From NCBI RefSeq assembly GCF_004137255.1, contig NZ_SDWT01000001.1, positions 3,224,001 through 3,288,000 on the forward strand: DNA of 64,000 nt, in the 5' to 3' direction. A program made the position numbers and the translations under genes. A model generated the notes under the pieces. It was not told the origin of the DNA. It was given only the letters and a program-made list of their open reading frames with translations, and ran no database searches. Below are positions 33,078 through 42,752 of the stretch, one piece after another. The DNA is from Nocardioides oleivorans. GTDB lineage: Bacteria > Actinomycetota > Actinomycetes > Propionibacteriales > Nocardioidaceae. Each line of letters begins with the position of its first letter. Positions within the stretch are counted from its first letter, which is position 1.

Positions 33078-33618
33078 TCGTCGCGCGGCACAGGAGGCGC
33101 TGACCCGCCTCACCGTCGACGTCCCCGACTGGCCCGAGCCGGGGGTGACGTTCAAGGACATCACCCCGGTCCTGGCCGACCACCACGCCTTCTCGGCCGT
33201 CGTCGAGGCGCTCGCGGACGCCGGTCGCGACGACCACGGCAACGTCGTGGTCGACAAGGTCGTCGGGATGGAGGCCCGCGGGTTCATCCTCGCCGCGCCC
33301 GTCGCGCTGGCGCTCGGCATCGGCTTCGTGCCGGTCCGCAAGGCCGGCAAGCTGCCGCGCGAGGCGCACGCGGTGTCGTACTCCCTGGAGTACGGCGAGG
33401 CGACCCTCGAGGTGCACCGCGACGCGATCGCGCCGGGCGAGCGGGTGCTGCTGATCGACGACGTGCTCGCCACCGGCGGCACGGTCGCCGCGACCCGCGA
33501 GCTCGTCGAGGCGTGCGGGGGCGTCGCGACCGGCGTCGCGGTGCTGATGGAGCTGAGCTTCCTCGACCCGCGCACGGTCACCGGCGACCTCCCGATCAGC
33601 ACCCTGCTGACGATCTGA
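33070..33618 (+). CDS. apt: Adenine phosphoribosyltransferase
   Basis: A 182-residue purine-salvage enzyme converting adenine and PRPP to AMP. The PRPP-binding motif is VLLIDDVLATGGTVAA (about 126-141), with FKDITPVLAD and MEARGFILAAPVA as further family marks. ATG 33070 overlaps the yajC end by 8 nt, so translation is probably coupled; no closer ribosome-binding site is seen. rel follows after 28 nt from its own promoter. Confidence 0.95.
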   Translation: MPDRRAAQEALTRLTVDVPDWPEPGVTFKDITPVLADHHAFSAVVEALADAGRDDHGNVVVDKVVGMEARGFILAAPVALALGIGFVPVRKAGKLPREAHAVSYSLEYGEATLEVHRDAIAPGERVLLIDDVLATGGTVAATRELVEACGGVATGVAVLMELSFLDPRTVTGDLPISTLLTI

Positions 33619-33634
33619 CCACACAGCCCACAAC

Positions 33635-33640
33635 TAGACT
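33635..33640 (+). promoter_or_regulatory. Leaderless -10 element of rel
   Basis: TAGACT ends 6 nt before ATG 33647, with no Shine-Dalgarno sequence between. The stringent-response gene should therefore be made from a leaderless mRNA. Confidence 0.6.
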
Positions 33641-33646
33641 CGGGAC

Positions 33647-35932
33647 ATGGCAGAGGAGGAGGCACCCGCGCAGGAGGCGAAGGCGCCCCTGACCGCGCGC
33701 GGCATGCGCGCCCGCCTCGCCCGCGTCGGCACCAAGCCCCCCGCCCAGAACCCGGTCCTCGAGCCCCTCTTCCGGGCCGTGCGGGCCAACCACCCGAAGG
33801 CCGACCTGGCGCTCCTCGAGCGTGCCTACGCCGTCGCCGACAAGTGGCACACCGGCCAGATGCGCAAGAGCGGTGACCCCTACATCACCCACCCGCTCGC
33901 GGTCACCACGATCCTCGCCGACATCGGCATGACCGAGCCGACGCTCGTCGCCGCGCTGCTGCACGACACGGTCGAGGACACGCCGTACACCCTCGACGAG
34001 CTCCGCGCCGACTTCGGCGACGAGGTCGCGCTCCTCGTCGACGGCGTGACCAAGCTCGACAAGGTGCAGTACGGCGCCTCGGCGCAGGCCGAGACCATCC
34101 GCAAGATGATCGTCGCGATGTCGCGCGACATCCGGGTGCTGGTGATCAAGCTCGCCGACCGGCTGCACAACATGCGCACGCTCCGCTACGTCCCGGCCGC
34201 CTCGCAGGAGCGCTCCTCGCGCGAGACGCTCGACATCTACGCCCCGCTGGCCCACCGCCTCGGCATGAACACCCTCAAGTGGGAGCTCGAGGACCTCGCG
34301 TTCGCGACCCTGCACCCCAAGATCTACGACGAGATCGTCCGGATGGTCGCCGAGCGCGCCCCGTCGCGCGACCAGTTCCTCGCGGAGGTCGTCGCCGAGA
34401 TCGAGCAGGACCTCAAGGCCTCGCGGATCAACGCGAAGGTGACCGGCCGGCCGAAGCACTACTACTCGATCTACCAGAAGATGATCGTCGGCGGCCGCGA
34501 CTTCTCCGACATCTACGACCTCGTCGGCATCCGGATCCTCGTCGACGAGGACCGCGACTGCTACAGCGCGCTGGGCGTCATCCACTCGCGCTGGAACCCG
34601 GTCCTGGGCCGGTTCAAGGACTACGTCGCGATGCCGAAGTTCAACATGTACCAGTCGCTCCACACGACCGTCATCGGCCCCGCGGGCAAGCCCGTCGAGG
34701 TGCAGATCCGCACGTTCTCCCAGCACCGTCGTGCCGAGTACGGCGTCGCCGCGCACTGGAAGTACAAGGAGAACACCAAGGCCGGCGTCGACACCGACCG
34801 CCTCGGCGACAAGGACGACCTCACCTGGCTGCGTCAGCTGCTCGACTGGCAGAGCGAGGTCGAGGACCCGGGTGAGTTCCTGGAGTCGCTGCGCTTCGAG
34901 ATGAACCAGCAGCAGGTCTACGTCTTCACCCCCCGTGGTGACGTCGTGCCGCTGCCGATGGGCGCGACCCCGGTCGACTTCGCGTACGCCGTCCACACCG
35001 AGGTGGGCCACCACACGATCGGCTCGCGGGTCAACGGCCGCCTCGTGCCGCTGGAGTCGCAGCTCGACAACGGCGACGTCGTGGAGGTCTTCACCTCCAA
35101 GTCGCCGACCTCCGGTCCGTCGCGCGACTGGCTCAACTTCGTCCAGTCGCCGCGCGCCCGCTCGAAGATCCGCCAGTGGTTCACCAAGGAGCGGCGCGAG
35201 GAGGCGATCGAGCACGGCAAGGACCAGATCGCCAAGCTCATGCGCAAGGAGGGCCTGCCCCTCAACCGCCTGATGACCCACGACATCCTCGCGCTGGTCG
35301 CCGAGCACTTCCACCACGCCGACGTGTCCGCGCTCTACGCAGCGGTCGGCGAGGGCAACCTCAGCGCGCAGGCCGTGGTCCGACGCGTCATCGACATCCA
35401 CGGGGGCGACGAGGGCGCCCAGGAGGACATGTCGGAGGGCGTCAGCATCACCGGGCGCGCCCGCTCCTCCAAGCGCGGCCCGACCGACTCCGGCGTCATC
35501 GTCCGCGGCGTCGACGACCTCTGGGTCAAGCTCGCCAAGTGCTGCACGCCGGTGCCGCCCGACCCGATCCTCGGCTTCGTCACCAAGGGCGGGGGAGTCT
35601 CGGTCCACCGCAAGGACTGCACCAACGCCGCCAGCCTGCTCGGCCAGCCCGAGCGGGTGCTGGAGGTCGAGTGGGCGCCGACCTCGCAGTCGACGTTCCT
35701 GGTCAACATCCAGGTCGAGGCGCTCGACCGCGCCCGGCTGCTCTCCGACATCACGATGGCGCTCTCCGACGCCCACGTGAACATCCTCAGCGCCACGCTC
35801 TCCACCACGCGCGACCGCGTGGCCAAGAGCCGGTTCTCCTTCGAGATGGCCGACGCGGCCCACCTCGACGGCGTGCTCCGTGCCGTGCGCGCCGTGCCCG
35901 GCGTCTTCGACGCCTACCGGGTCACTGCCTGA
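33647..35932 (+). CDS. relA: Bifunctional (p)ppGpp synthetase/hydrolase Rel
   Basis: A 761-residue stringent-response enzyme. The hydrolase HD domain is intact (THPLAVTTI, His106-Asp107 in LLHDTVEDT, about 75-180). The synthetase domain has [10 protein letters not shown] (about 271-280) and [14 protein letters not shown] ([20 protein letters not shown], about 424-443), a conserved Cys region ([13 protein letters not shown]) and a C-terminal ACT domain (about 685-760) follow. With both domains intact it should make and degrade (p)ppGpp, as the single long Rel of actinobacteria does. A strong hairpin separates it from the converging DUF349 gene. Confidence 0.97.
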   Translation: MAEEEAPAQEAKAPLTARGMRARLARVGTKPPAQNPVLEPLFRAVRANHPKADLALLERAYAVADKWHTGQMRKSGDPYITHPLAVTTILADIGMTEPTLVAALLHDTVEDTPYTLDELRADFGDEVALLVDGVTKLDKVQYGASAQAETIRKMIVAMSRDIRVLVIKLADRLHNMRTLRYVPAASQERSSRETLDIYAPLAHRLGMNTLKWELEDLAFATLHPKIYDEIVRMVAERAPSRDQFLAEVVAEIEQDLKASRINAKVTGRPKHYYSIYQKMIVGGRDFSDIYDLVGIRILVDEDRDCYSALGVIHSRWNPVLGRFKDYVAMPKFNMYQSLHTTVIGPAGKPVEVQIRTFSQHRRAEYGVAAHWKYKENTKAGVDTDRLGDKDDLTWLRQLLDWQSEVEDPGEFLESLRFEMNQQQVYVFTPRGDVVPLPMGATPVDFAYAVHTEVGHHTIGSRVNGRLVPLESQLDNGDVVEVFTSKSPTSGPSRDWLNFVQSPRARSKIRQWFTKERREEAIEHGKDQIAKLMRKEGLPLNRLMTHDILALVAEHFHHADVSALYAAVGEGNLSAQAVVRRVIDIHGGDEGAQEDMSEGVSITGRARSSKRGPTDSGVIVRGVDDLWVKLAKCCTPVPPDPILGFVTKGGGVSVHRKDCTNAASLLGQPERVLEVEWAPTSQSTFLVNIQVEALDRARLLSDITMALSDAHVNILSATLSTTRDRVAKSRFSFEMADAAHLDGVLRAVRAVPGVFDAYRVTA

Positions 35933-35992
35933 CCGGCTGTGCTCGTGGCGCTCGCGCGTGCTGAGGTGGGCACGCTGCTGTCCGGCACCGGG

Positions 35993-36051
35993 CGCTACCG
36001 AACGGTACGGGCGTCCCGGCGGCCCGCCGACTGCCTGACTGTTCGGTAGCG
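35993..36051. terminator. Inverted repeat between rel and the DUF349 gene
   Basis: Perfect 11-bp arms CGCTACCGAAC (35993-36003) and GTTCGGTAGCG (36041-36051) enclose 37 nt that can pair further (GGGCG/CGGCGGC stretches). It lies between converging genes and fits a bidirectional terminator. Confidence 0.6.
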
Positions 36052-36062
36052 GCGAGCGCCGT

Positions 36063-37325
36063 TCAGCTGAAGTCGGCCGCGGCCTTCTTCGCCATGTCGA
36101 GGAAGGCCTGCTTGTTGGCGAGCTCGCCCTCGAGGTCCTTGATCCTCCTGGCGTCGCCGGCGGCGGAGGCCTTGTCGAGCTTGGCCTGCGTCTCGGCGAT
36201 CCCGGCCTCGAGCTTGCCGATCATGTCGTCGGCGCGGGCCGACTTCTCGGGATCGCTCCTGCTCCACTTCTCGTCCTCGACCGCGCGGATGGCCTGCTCG
36301 ACCTTCCGCATCCGGGCCTCGAGGTCCTTCATCCGGTCGCGCGGCACCTTGCCCGCGTCGTCCCACCGGTCGGCGAGGTCGCGGAACGCCTTCTTGGCCG
36401 CCTCGAGGTCGGTCACCGGGAGGAGCGCCTCGGCCTCGACCAGGATCGCGTCCTTGACGTCGGCGTTGGCGGCGAACTCCTCGTCGAGCGCGGCGTTGGC
36501 CGCGTCGCGGGCACCGAAGAACGTGTCCTGGGCACCGCGGAAGCGCTGCCAGAGCTGGTCGTCGACCTCGCGGGGCGCCGGGCCGGCGGCCTTCCACTCA
36601 CGCATCAGGTCGCGGTACCTGCCCGCCGTGGGGCCCCAGTCGGTGGACGTGGCGATCGCCTCGGCCTCCTTGGCCAGCCGCTCCTTGATGACGCGCGCCC
36701 CGTCACGACGCTCGTGCTCCTCGGCGAAGTGCGCCTTGCGGTGGCGGGTGTACGTCGTGCGCGCGGTGGAGAAGCGCCGCCACAGCGCATCGTCGGTGGC
36801 GCGGTCGAGCCGGGGGAGCTCCTTCCACGTCGAGAGCAGCTCGCGCAGGCGGTTCGCGCCGTTGCGCCAGTCGGTGCTCTCCGCGAGGCGCTCGGCCTCG
36901 GCGACGAGCTTCTCCTTCTCCGCCTTCGACTCCGCCGTCTTCTGCGCGCGCTCCTCCTTGCGGGCCGAGCGCTGCACGGCGATCACCGGAGCGAGCGCGT
37001 CGAGCCGGCCGGCGAGGGAGACCAGGTCGCCCACCGCGTGCGCGTCGACGACCTGCTCCCGCAGTGCCTTGGACGAGGAGGTGGCCTCCTCGGGCGCGAG
37101 CCGGCCGGACGCCACCCGCTGCTCGAGCAGGTGGACCTTGCCCTCGAGCTCCTCGAAACGCTTGGTGAAGAACTCCAGGGCCTCGGCCGGGGTGCCGGCC
37201 TCGTAGGACCCCACGGATCGCTCACCATCGGCGGTGCGGACATAGACGGTGCCGTCCTCGGCCACCCGGCCCCAGGGCGTTCCCGCCCCGGCCGAGTCGT
37301 CTGCGGACTGCTTGTCGGCGCTCAT
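36063..37325 (-). CDS. DUF349-repeat coiled-coil protein
   Basis: A 420-residue, strongly charged, helical cytoplasmic protein with three DUF349-type repeats (about 150-215, 230-290 and 310-360). Each runs TDW..G...R.L...WK..G......D..LW.RF..A, e.g. DDALWRRFSTART and DDQLWQRFRGAQDTFFGAR. Coiled-coil segments with EKEKLVAEAERLAES and KLEAGIAETQAKLDKASA flank them. The molecular role of the family is not established. A minus-strand TACGAT (37334-37339) is 8 nt from its ATG. The position after rel is conserved in actinobacteria. Confidence 0.85.
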   Translation of the reverse strand: MSADKQSADDSAGAGTPWGRVAEDGTVYVRTADGERSVGSYEAGTPAEALEFFTKRFEELEGKVHLLEQRVASGRLAPEEATSSSKALREQVVDAHAVGDLVSLAGRLDALAPVIAVQRSARKEERAQKTAESKAEKEKLVAEAERLAESTDWRNGANRLRELLSTWKELPRLDRATDDALWRRFSTARTTYTRHRKAHFAEEHERRDGARVIKERLAKEAEAIATSTDWGPTAGRYRDLMREWKAAGPAPREVDDQLWQRFRGAQDTFFGARDAANAALDEEFAANADVKDAILVEAEALLPVTDLEAAKKAFRDLADRWDDAGKVPRDRMKDLEARMRKVEQAIRAVEDEKWSRSDPEKSARADDMIGKLEAGIAETQAKLDKASAAGDARRIKDLEGELANKQAFLDMAKKAAADFS

Positions 37326-37427
37326 GGTCGCCCATCGTAGTCATGGCCGCGACCGGCCTCGGTAGGCTTCCCTCCTGAGAAGATCCGACCGGAGATCTGA
37401 CAGCGAGACAAGCAAGGACTGACGCCT

Positions 37428-38150
37428 GTGTTCATCGCCGGCTTCCCCGCCGGGCCGTGGGGCACCAACTGCTACGTCGTGGCGACCGGTCCCGGCACGG
37501 AGTGCGTCGTCATCGATCCCGGCAAGGACTCCGCCGACGGTGTCGCCGACGTCGTGCGCGAGCACGGGCTCAAGCCGGTCAGCGTCCTGGTCACCCACGG
37601 CCACATCGACCACATGTGGTGCGTGGCGCCGGTGGCCGGCACCTACGACGCGACGGCCTGGATCCACCCCAGCGACCGGCACCTGCTCACCGACCCGATG
37701 TCCGGCATGAGCCGGGAGACCACCCAGATGCTGCTCGGCGGCGACTACACCTGGGCCGAGCCGGACGACGTGCGCGAGCTCTCCGACCTCGCCGAGCTCG
37801 AGCTCGCCGGGCTGCGCTTCGTCGTGGACCACACGCCCGGGCACACCCAGGGCTCGGTGACCTTCCGGACGCCGTACGCCCAGCAGGACGTGTCCGAGGT
37901 GATGTTCTCCGGGGACCTGCTCTTCGAGGGCTCCATCGGTCGCACCGACCTGCCCGGCGGCGACCATCCGACGATGCTGCGCAGCCTCACCGACAAGGTG
38001 CTGACCCTGCCCGACGACGTCGTCGTGCTGCCCGGGCACGGCAACCAGACCTCCATCGGGCGCGAGCGTGCCACCAACCCCTACCTGCTCGACCTGCAGT
38101 CCCACTCCGGTGACCAGGGCAACGCGGGCCGGGTCACCCGAGGACTCTGA
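37428..38150 (+). CDS. MBL-fold hydrolase, glyoxalase II-like
   Basis: A 240-residue metallo-beta-lactamase-fold protein with the metal motif THGHIDH (56-62), then the His in DHTPGHTQGSV, FSGDLLFEGSIGRTD and LPGHGNQT. All dinuclear-zinc ligands are present. The substrate may be a thioester of a low-molecular-weight thiol, but this is not shown by sequence. GTG 37428 follows AAGGAC; TAGGCT (37363-37368) is a plausible -10. It sits 10 nt before hisS, the usual actinobacterial arrangement. Confidence 0.88.
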   Translation: MFIAGFPAGPWGTNCYVVATGPGTECVVIDPGKDSADGVADVVREHGLKPVSVLVTHGHIDHMWCVAPVAGTYDATAWIHPSDRHLLTDPMSGMSRETTQMLLGGDYTWAEPDDVRELSDLAELELAGLRFVVDHTPGHTQGSVTFRTPYAQQDVSEVMFSGDLLFEGSIGRTDLPGGDHPTMLRSLTDKVLTLPDDVVVLPGHGNQTSIGRERATNPYLLDLQSHSGDQGNAGRVTRGL

Positions 38151-38160
38151 GGAAGTAGAG

Positions 38161-39525
38161 ATGAGCAAGATCGCCCCGCTGAGCGGGTTCCCCGAGCTGC
38201 TGCCTGCGCAGCGTGCCGTCGAGCGCGAGGTCATCGCGTCGGTGTCGCGCACGTTCGAGCTGCACGGCTTCACCAACATCGAGACGCGCGTCGTGGAGCC
38301 GGTCGAGCGCCTGGCCAAGGGAGGCGAGGTCGACAAGGAGATCTACGTCCTGCAGCGGATCGCCGCCGAGCCCGACGCCAAGGCCGACCTCGGCCTCCAC
38401 TTCGACCTCACCGTGCCGTTCGCCCGCTACGTCCTCGAGCACGCCGGGCACCTCGAGTTCCCCTTCCGGCGCTTCCAGGTGCAGCCCGCCTGGCGCGGCG
38501 AGCGGCCGCAGGAGGGTCGCTACCGCCAGTTCACCCAGGCCGACGTCGACATCGTCGGGCGCGACGAGCTGCCCTTCCACCACGACGTCGAGGTGATGTC
38601 GGTGATGGTCGACGCCCTCGGCCGGCTGCCGATCCCGCCGGTGTCGTTCCAGTTCAACAACCGCAAGCTCATCCAGGGCTTCTACCGCGGGCTCGGCATC
38701 GACGACGTCACCGACGCCATCCGGGTCATCGACAAGCTCGACAAGCTGCCTTCCGACGAGGTCGCGACGATGCTCGTGGAGCGCGTCGGTACGACGCCGG
38801 AGCAGGCGCAGCGGTGCCTCGAGCTCGCCACCATCCGGGTGGCCGACACGTCGTTCGTCGACCGCGTCCGCAGCCTGGGGGTCAGCGACGAGCTGCTCGA
38901 CCAGGGGCTCGAGGAGCTGGCCGCGGTGATCGAGGGCTGCCGGGCCGTTGCCGGCGACCGCGTCACCGTCGAGGCCAACCTGCGCATCGCGCGCGGCCTC
39001 GACTACTACACCGGCACCGTCGTGGAGATCTTCATGGAGGGCTACGAGCGCCTGAAGTCGGTCGGCGGGGGAGGGCGCTACGACGCGCTCGCCAGCGACG
39101 GCCGTACGACCTACCCCGGCGTCGGCGTGTCCTTCGGCGTCTCCCGCACGCTGATCCCGCTCGTCGCCGACGGCGTGCTGTCGGGCAGCCGGCCGGTCCC
39201 GAGCGTCGCCCTCGTCGCGCTCAACACCGAGGACGACCGGGCGACCAGCACCGCGGTCGCCGCCGCGCTCCGCGAGCGGGAGATCGCGTGCGAGGTCGCC
39301 CCTGCGCCTGCGAAGTTCGGCAAGCAGATCCGCTTCGCCGAGCGGCGCGGCATCCCCTACGTCTGGTTCGTCCAGGCCGACGGCAGCCACCAGGTCAAGG
39401 ACATCCGCTCGGGGGAGCAGGTCGAGGCCGACCCGGCCACGTGGTCCCCGCCCCCGGCCGACCTCCGCCCCACCATCATCAGCACCGCCACCAGTTCCAC
39501 CAGCAACGAGGAGACAGACAAGTGA
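38161..39525 (+). CDS. hisS: Histidyl-tRNA synthetase
   Basis: A 454-residue class II synthetase. [20 protein letters not shown] starts the catalytic domain. [11 protein letters not shown] and [20 protein letters not shown] form motif 2, and [15 protein letters not shown] (about 277-291) is the histidine-binding signature. The anticodon domain ([20 protein letters not shown]) is complete. The Ser/Thr-rich tail is slightly longer than usual. ATG 38161 follows GAGGAAG (38149-38155). Its TGA overlaps the aspS GTG (GTGA). Confidence 0.97.
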   Translation: MSKIAPLSGFPELLPAQRAVEREVIASVSRTFELHGFTNIETRVVEPVERLAKGGEVDKEIYVLQRIAAEPDAKADLGLHFDLTVPFARYVLEHAGHLEFPFRRFQVQPAWRGERPQEGRYRQFTQADVDIVGRDELPFHHDVEVMSVMVDALGRLPIPPVSFQFNNRKLIQGFYRGLGIDDVTDAIRVIDKLDKLPSDEVATMLVERVGTTPEQAQRCLELATIRVADTSFVDRVRSLGVSDELLDQGLEELAAVIEGCRAVAGDRVTVEANLRIARGLDYYTGTVVEIFMEGYERLKSVGGGGRYDALASDGRTTYPGVGVSFGVSRTLIPLVADGVLSGSRPVPSVALVALNTEDDRATSTAVAAALREREIACEVAPAPAKFGKQIRFAERRGIPYVWFVQADGSHQVKDIRSGEQVEADPATWSPPPADLRPTIISTATSSTSNEETDK

Positions 39526-41330
39526 TCCGCACCCATGACGCCGGCGCCCTGCGCGCCACGGACGTCGGCCAGACCGTCACGCTCGCCGGGTGGGTGGCGC
39601 GGCGTCGCGACCACGGCGGGGTCGCGTTCCTGGACCTGCGCGAGGCCAGCGGCGTGGTGCAGGTCGTCGTCCGTGACGAGGCCGTCGCGCACAGCCTGCG
39701 CAGCGAGTTCTGCCTTAAGGTGACCGGCGAGGTCGTGGCCCGCAAGGCCGGCAACGAGAACCCCAACCTGGCCACCGGCGAGATCGAGGTCGTCGCGACC
39801 GAGGTCGAGGTGCTCTCCACCTCCGACCCGCTGCCCTTCCCGATCGACGACGCGTCCGGCCACAAGGGCGGCGAGGTCGGCGAGGAGGCGCGCCTCAAGC
39901 ACCGCTACCTCGACCTGCGCCGCTCCGGCCCCAACGCCGCCCTGCGCCTGCGGAGCAGGATCAACAAGGCCGCCCGCGACGTGCTCGACGAGCGCGCCTT
40001 CGTCGAGATCGAGACCCCCACGCTGACCCGCTCGACGCCGGAGGGTGCCCGCGACTTCCTGGTGCCCGCGCGACTCGCGCCCGGCAGCTGGTACGCCCTG
40101 CCCCAGAGCCCGCAGCTGTTCAAGCAGCTGCTGATGGTCGGCGGCATGGAGCGCTACTACCAGATCGCGCGCTGCTACCGCGACGAGGACTTCCGCGCCG
40201 ACCGCCAGCCCGAGTTCACCCAGCTCGACATCGAGATGAGCTTCGTGGACCAGGAGGACGTCATCGAGCTGATGGAGAGCGTCCTCGAGGCGATGTGGGC
40301 GCAGGCCGGCAAGACGATCCAGCGGCCGATCCCGCGGATGACCTACGCCGAGGCGATGGCGAGGTACGGCTCCGACAAGCCCGACCTGCGCATGGGCCTC
40401 GAGCTCGTCGACTGCACGGAGTACTTCGCCGACACCACGTTCCGGGTCTTCCAGGCCGACTACGTGGGTGCGGTCGTCATGCCCGGCGGCGGCAGCCAGC
40501 CGCGTCGGCAGTTCGACGCCTGGCAGGACTGGGCCAAGCAGCGCGGGGCCAAGGGCCTGGCCTACGTCACGATCGCCGAGGACGGCGAGCTCGGCGGCCC
40601 GGTGGCCAAGAACCTCACCGACGCCGAGCGCGACGGCCTCGCGGCGCACGTCGGCGCAGCACCCGGTGACTGCATCTTCTTCGCGGCCGGCCCGGTCAGG
40701 AGCAGCCGGGCGCTGCTCGGCGCGGCCCGGCTCGAGATCGGTCGTCGCGGCGACATGCTCGACGACTCGCAGTTCGCCTTCACCTGGGTCGTCGACGCGC
40801 CGCTCTTCGAGCCCAGCTCCGACGCGGTCGCCAGCGGCGACGTGGCCGTCGGCGCCGGCGCCTGGACGGCCGTGCACCACGCGTTCACCAGCCCGAAGGC
40901 CGAGTTCCTCGACACCTTCGACACCGACCCCGGCAGCGCGCTGGCCTACGCCTACGACATCGTCTGCAACGGCAACGAGCTCGGCGGCGGGTCGATCCGT
41001 ATCCACCGCGGTGACATCCAGAAGCGGGTCTTCTCGGTGATGGGGCTCGGCGAGGACGAGGCGCAGGAGAAGTTCGGCTTCCTGCTCGACGCGTTCAAGT
41101 TCGGCGCACCGCCGCACGGCGGCATCGCGGTCGGCATGGACCGCATCGTCGCGCTGCTGGCCGGCACCGACTCGATCCGCGACGTGATCGCCTTCCCGAA
41201 GTCCGGTGGCGGCTACGACCCGCTCACGGCCGCGCCCGCGCCGATCACGCCCGAGCAGCGCAAGGAGGCCGGCGTGGACGCGCGGCCCGAGCCCGCAGGC
41301 GAGCAGAAGGCGTCGACGGCCCAGGCCTGA
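39522..41330 (+). CDS. aspS: Aspartyl-tRNA synthetase
   Basis: A 602-residue bacterial-type class IIb enzyme. The anticodon OB-fold is at about 1-105 ([20 protein letters not shown]). Motif 2 is [20 protein letters not shown], and motif 3 [15 protein letters not shown]. The GAD insertion domain lies between. His31 is the residue found in non-discriminating AspRS of bacteria that form Asn-tRNA through the amidotransferase GatCAB, so this enzyme may also charge tRNA-Asn (inference). GTG 39522 overlaps hisS by 4 nt. A strong terminator follows. Confidence 0.97.
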   Translation: MIRTHDAGALRATDVGQTVTLAGWVARRRDHGGVAFLDLREASGVVQVVVRDEAVAHSLRSEFCLKVTGEVVARKAGNENPNLATGEIEVVATEVEVLSTSDPLPFPIDDASGHKGGEVGEEARLKHRYLDLRRSGPNAALRLRSRINKAARDVLDERAFVEIETPTLTRSTPEGARDFLVPARLAPGSWYALPQSPQLFKQLLMVGGMERYYQIARCYRDEDFRADRQPEFTQLDIEMSFVDQEDVIELMESVLEAMWAQAGKTIQRPIPRMTYAEAMARYGSDKPDLRMGLELVDCTEYFADTTFRVFQADYVGAVVMPGGGSQPRRQFDAWQDWAKQRGAKGLAYVTIAEDGELGGPVAKNLTDAERDGLAAHVGAAPGDCIFFAAGPVRSSRALLGAARLEIGRRGDMLDDSQFAFTWVVDAPLFEPSSDAVASGDVAVGAGAWTAVHHAFTSPKAEFLDTFDTDPGSALAYAYDIVCNGNELGGGSIRIHRGDIQKRVFSVMGLGEDEAQEKFGFLLDAFKFGAPPHGGIAVGMDRIVALLAGTDSIRDVIAFPKSGGGYDPLTAAPAPITPEQRKEAGVDARPEPAGEQKASTAQA

Positions 41331-41342
41331 TCCACGCACGAC

Positions 41343-41379
41343 AGGGGCGGTGACCACCGGATCGGTGGTCACCGCCCCT
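41343..41379 (+). terminator. Strong intrinsic terminator after aspS
   Basis: AGGGGCGGTGACCACC and GGTGGTCACCGCCCCT form a perfect 16-bp stem with a 5-nt loop GGATC. Outer ACGAC/GTCGT can extend it. Only two T follow, which is usual for high-GC actinobacteria. Confidence 0.85.
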
Positions 41380-41638
41380 TCGTCGTGCGCGGCGTCCGTC
41401 GTACGCCGATCACGCGGGGAAGGACGTCCGCCGGACCCCTGCAGCCGCGCAGGACGTCCCGCATATCACGAGATCTTCCGCAGGTTTGCCGGGGGTTCTG
41501 GGTGAACCGGTCGTAACTGGATCGTTACGCGTCAGTGATCGTGCCTGCGTCACAGGTCACATAGAGTCCGATCCGGCGCCGACCCCGGGAGACCCCCGGA
41601 AGAGGCGCCGGGACAGTCCCGAACCAGATGGGGAGAGC
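41380..41638 (+). promoter_or_regulatory. Control region of the peptide-importer operon with a palindromic operator
   Basis: With the terminator, this makes a 308-nt stretch (41331-41638) without a gene. CGTAAC-TGGATC-GTTACG (41512-41529) is a perfect 6+6 palindrome and the best operator candidate. A smaller repeat GGTTC/GAACC lies at 41494-41508. TAGAGT (41562-41567) is a plausible -10. GGGGAGAG (41630-41637) is the ribosome-binding site of the first permease gene. Confidence 0.5.
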
Positions 41639-42672
41639 ATGTCGGCAGACACCGCAGGGCCGGAGACGCTGGGCTCGTTGAGCGACGAGCCCGAGCACCA
41701 GGATCCCAACAGCCAGCAGGCCAAGGAGATCGCCGGCAAGTCCCCGCTGCGCATCGCGCTGGGCCGTCTGGCCCGCGACAAGATCGCCGTCGTCTGCGCC
41801 GTGGTCGTGCTGTTCTTCATCATCTGCGCCGTCTTCGCCGGCCCGATCGCCCACCTCTTCGGCGTGAGCCTGGAGACCCCGCTCGCCAGCGAGCGGGTCG
41901 ACGGGCTCAACAACAGCATGCCGAAGCCCGAGATGGGCCCGCCGTTCGGTCCGTTCACGTGGGACCACCCGATGGGTGTCGCCCCCGCACCGGCAACGAC
42001 AACCTGGCCTACTGGCTCTACGGCTGCCGGATCTCGCTGCTGATCGCGGCCAGCGCCACGCTCGTGGCGAGCGTCGTCGGCGTGGTCGTGGGCCTGCTCG
42101 CCGGCTTCCTCGGCGGCATGGTCGACAAGATCCTGTCGTTCTTCATCGACGTGTTCCTCACGGTCCCGTTCCTGCTGGCCGCGCTGACCCTCGCCCCGAT
42201 CCTCAACGAGCGGTTCGCCCTCTACGACAGCTACCCGACGATCCAGAAGACCAGCCTGATCATCGTGCTCTCGATCTTCGGCTGGATGGGCACCGCCCGC
42301 CTGATCCGCGGTGAGGTGCTCGCCCTCCGCGAGCGCGAGTTCGTCCAGGCCGCCCGGGTGATGGGCATGCCCACCTCGCGCATCCTGTTCAAGGAGCTGC
42401 TGCCCAACCTCGCGGCGCCGATCATCATCAGCGTCTCGCTCATGCTGCCCAGCTTCGTGGCGCTCGAGGCGGGCCTGGCCTACCTCGGCATCGGCGTGAC
42501 CGACGGCGTGTCGTGGGGCCAGACGATCCTCCAGGCCGCGACCCCGACCTACTTCCGTGAGTACCCGCAGTTCCTGTGGCAGCCGTTGCTCGGCATCGTC
42601 GCGCTGGTGCTCTCCCTCAACCTGCTGGGTGACGCGATCCGCGACGCCCTCGACCCCAAGACCCGACGCTGA
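41639..42672 (+). pseudogene. oppC: Peptide ABC transporter permease OppC/DppC, split by a one-base frameshift
   Basis: Two frames together make one permease of about 344 residues. The first runs from ATG 41639 through a cytoplasmic N-terminus and the first membrane helix (DKIAVVCAVVVLFFIICAVF) to TWDHPMGVAP. The second continues RTGNDNLAYWLYGCRISLLI to the end at 42672, with the EAA loop region REREFVQAARVMGMPTSRIL. The break is at a run of five C (41982-41986); a sixth C would restore the frame, giving GVAPRTGNDN. A true mutation, a sequencing error in the C run, or -1 slippage on this run are all possible. If real, the importer lacks one of two membrane subunits. Confidence 0.8.
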
Positions 42673-42752
42673 GCAGATCTCGGCCCAAGGTCGCAGTGCA
42701 CGTCGCCGGAGACGCCGTCCTCGGTGAGAACAAAAACGAAAGGCTGGACAGC

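Noticed and set aside
33596..35863. 755-codon open frame antisense to rel
   Set aside because: Composition is a mirror of the rel codons (V/R/D/G/L-rich low complexity); rel itself has complete domain motifs.
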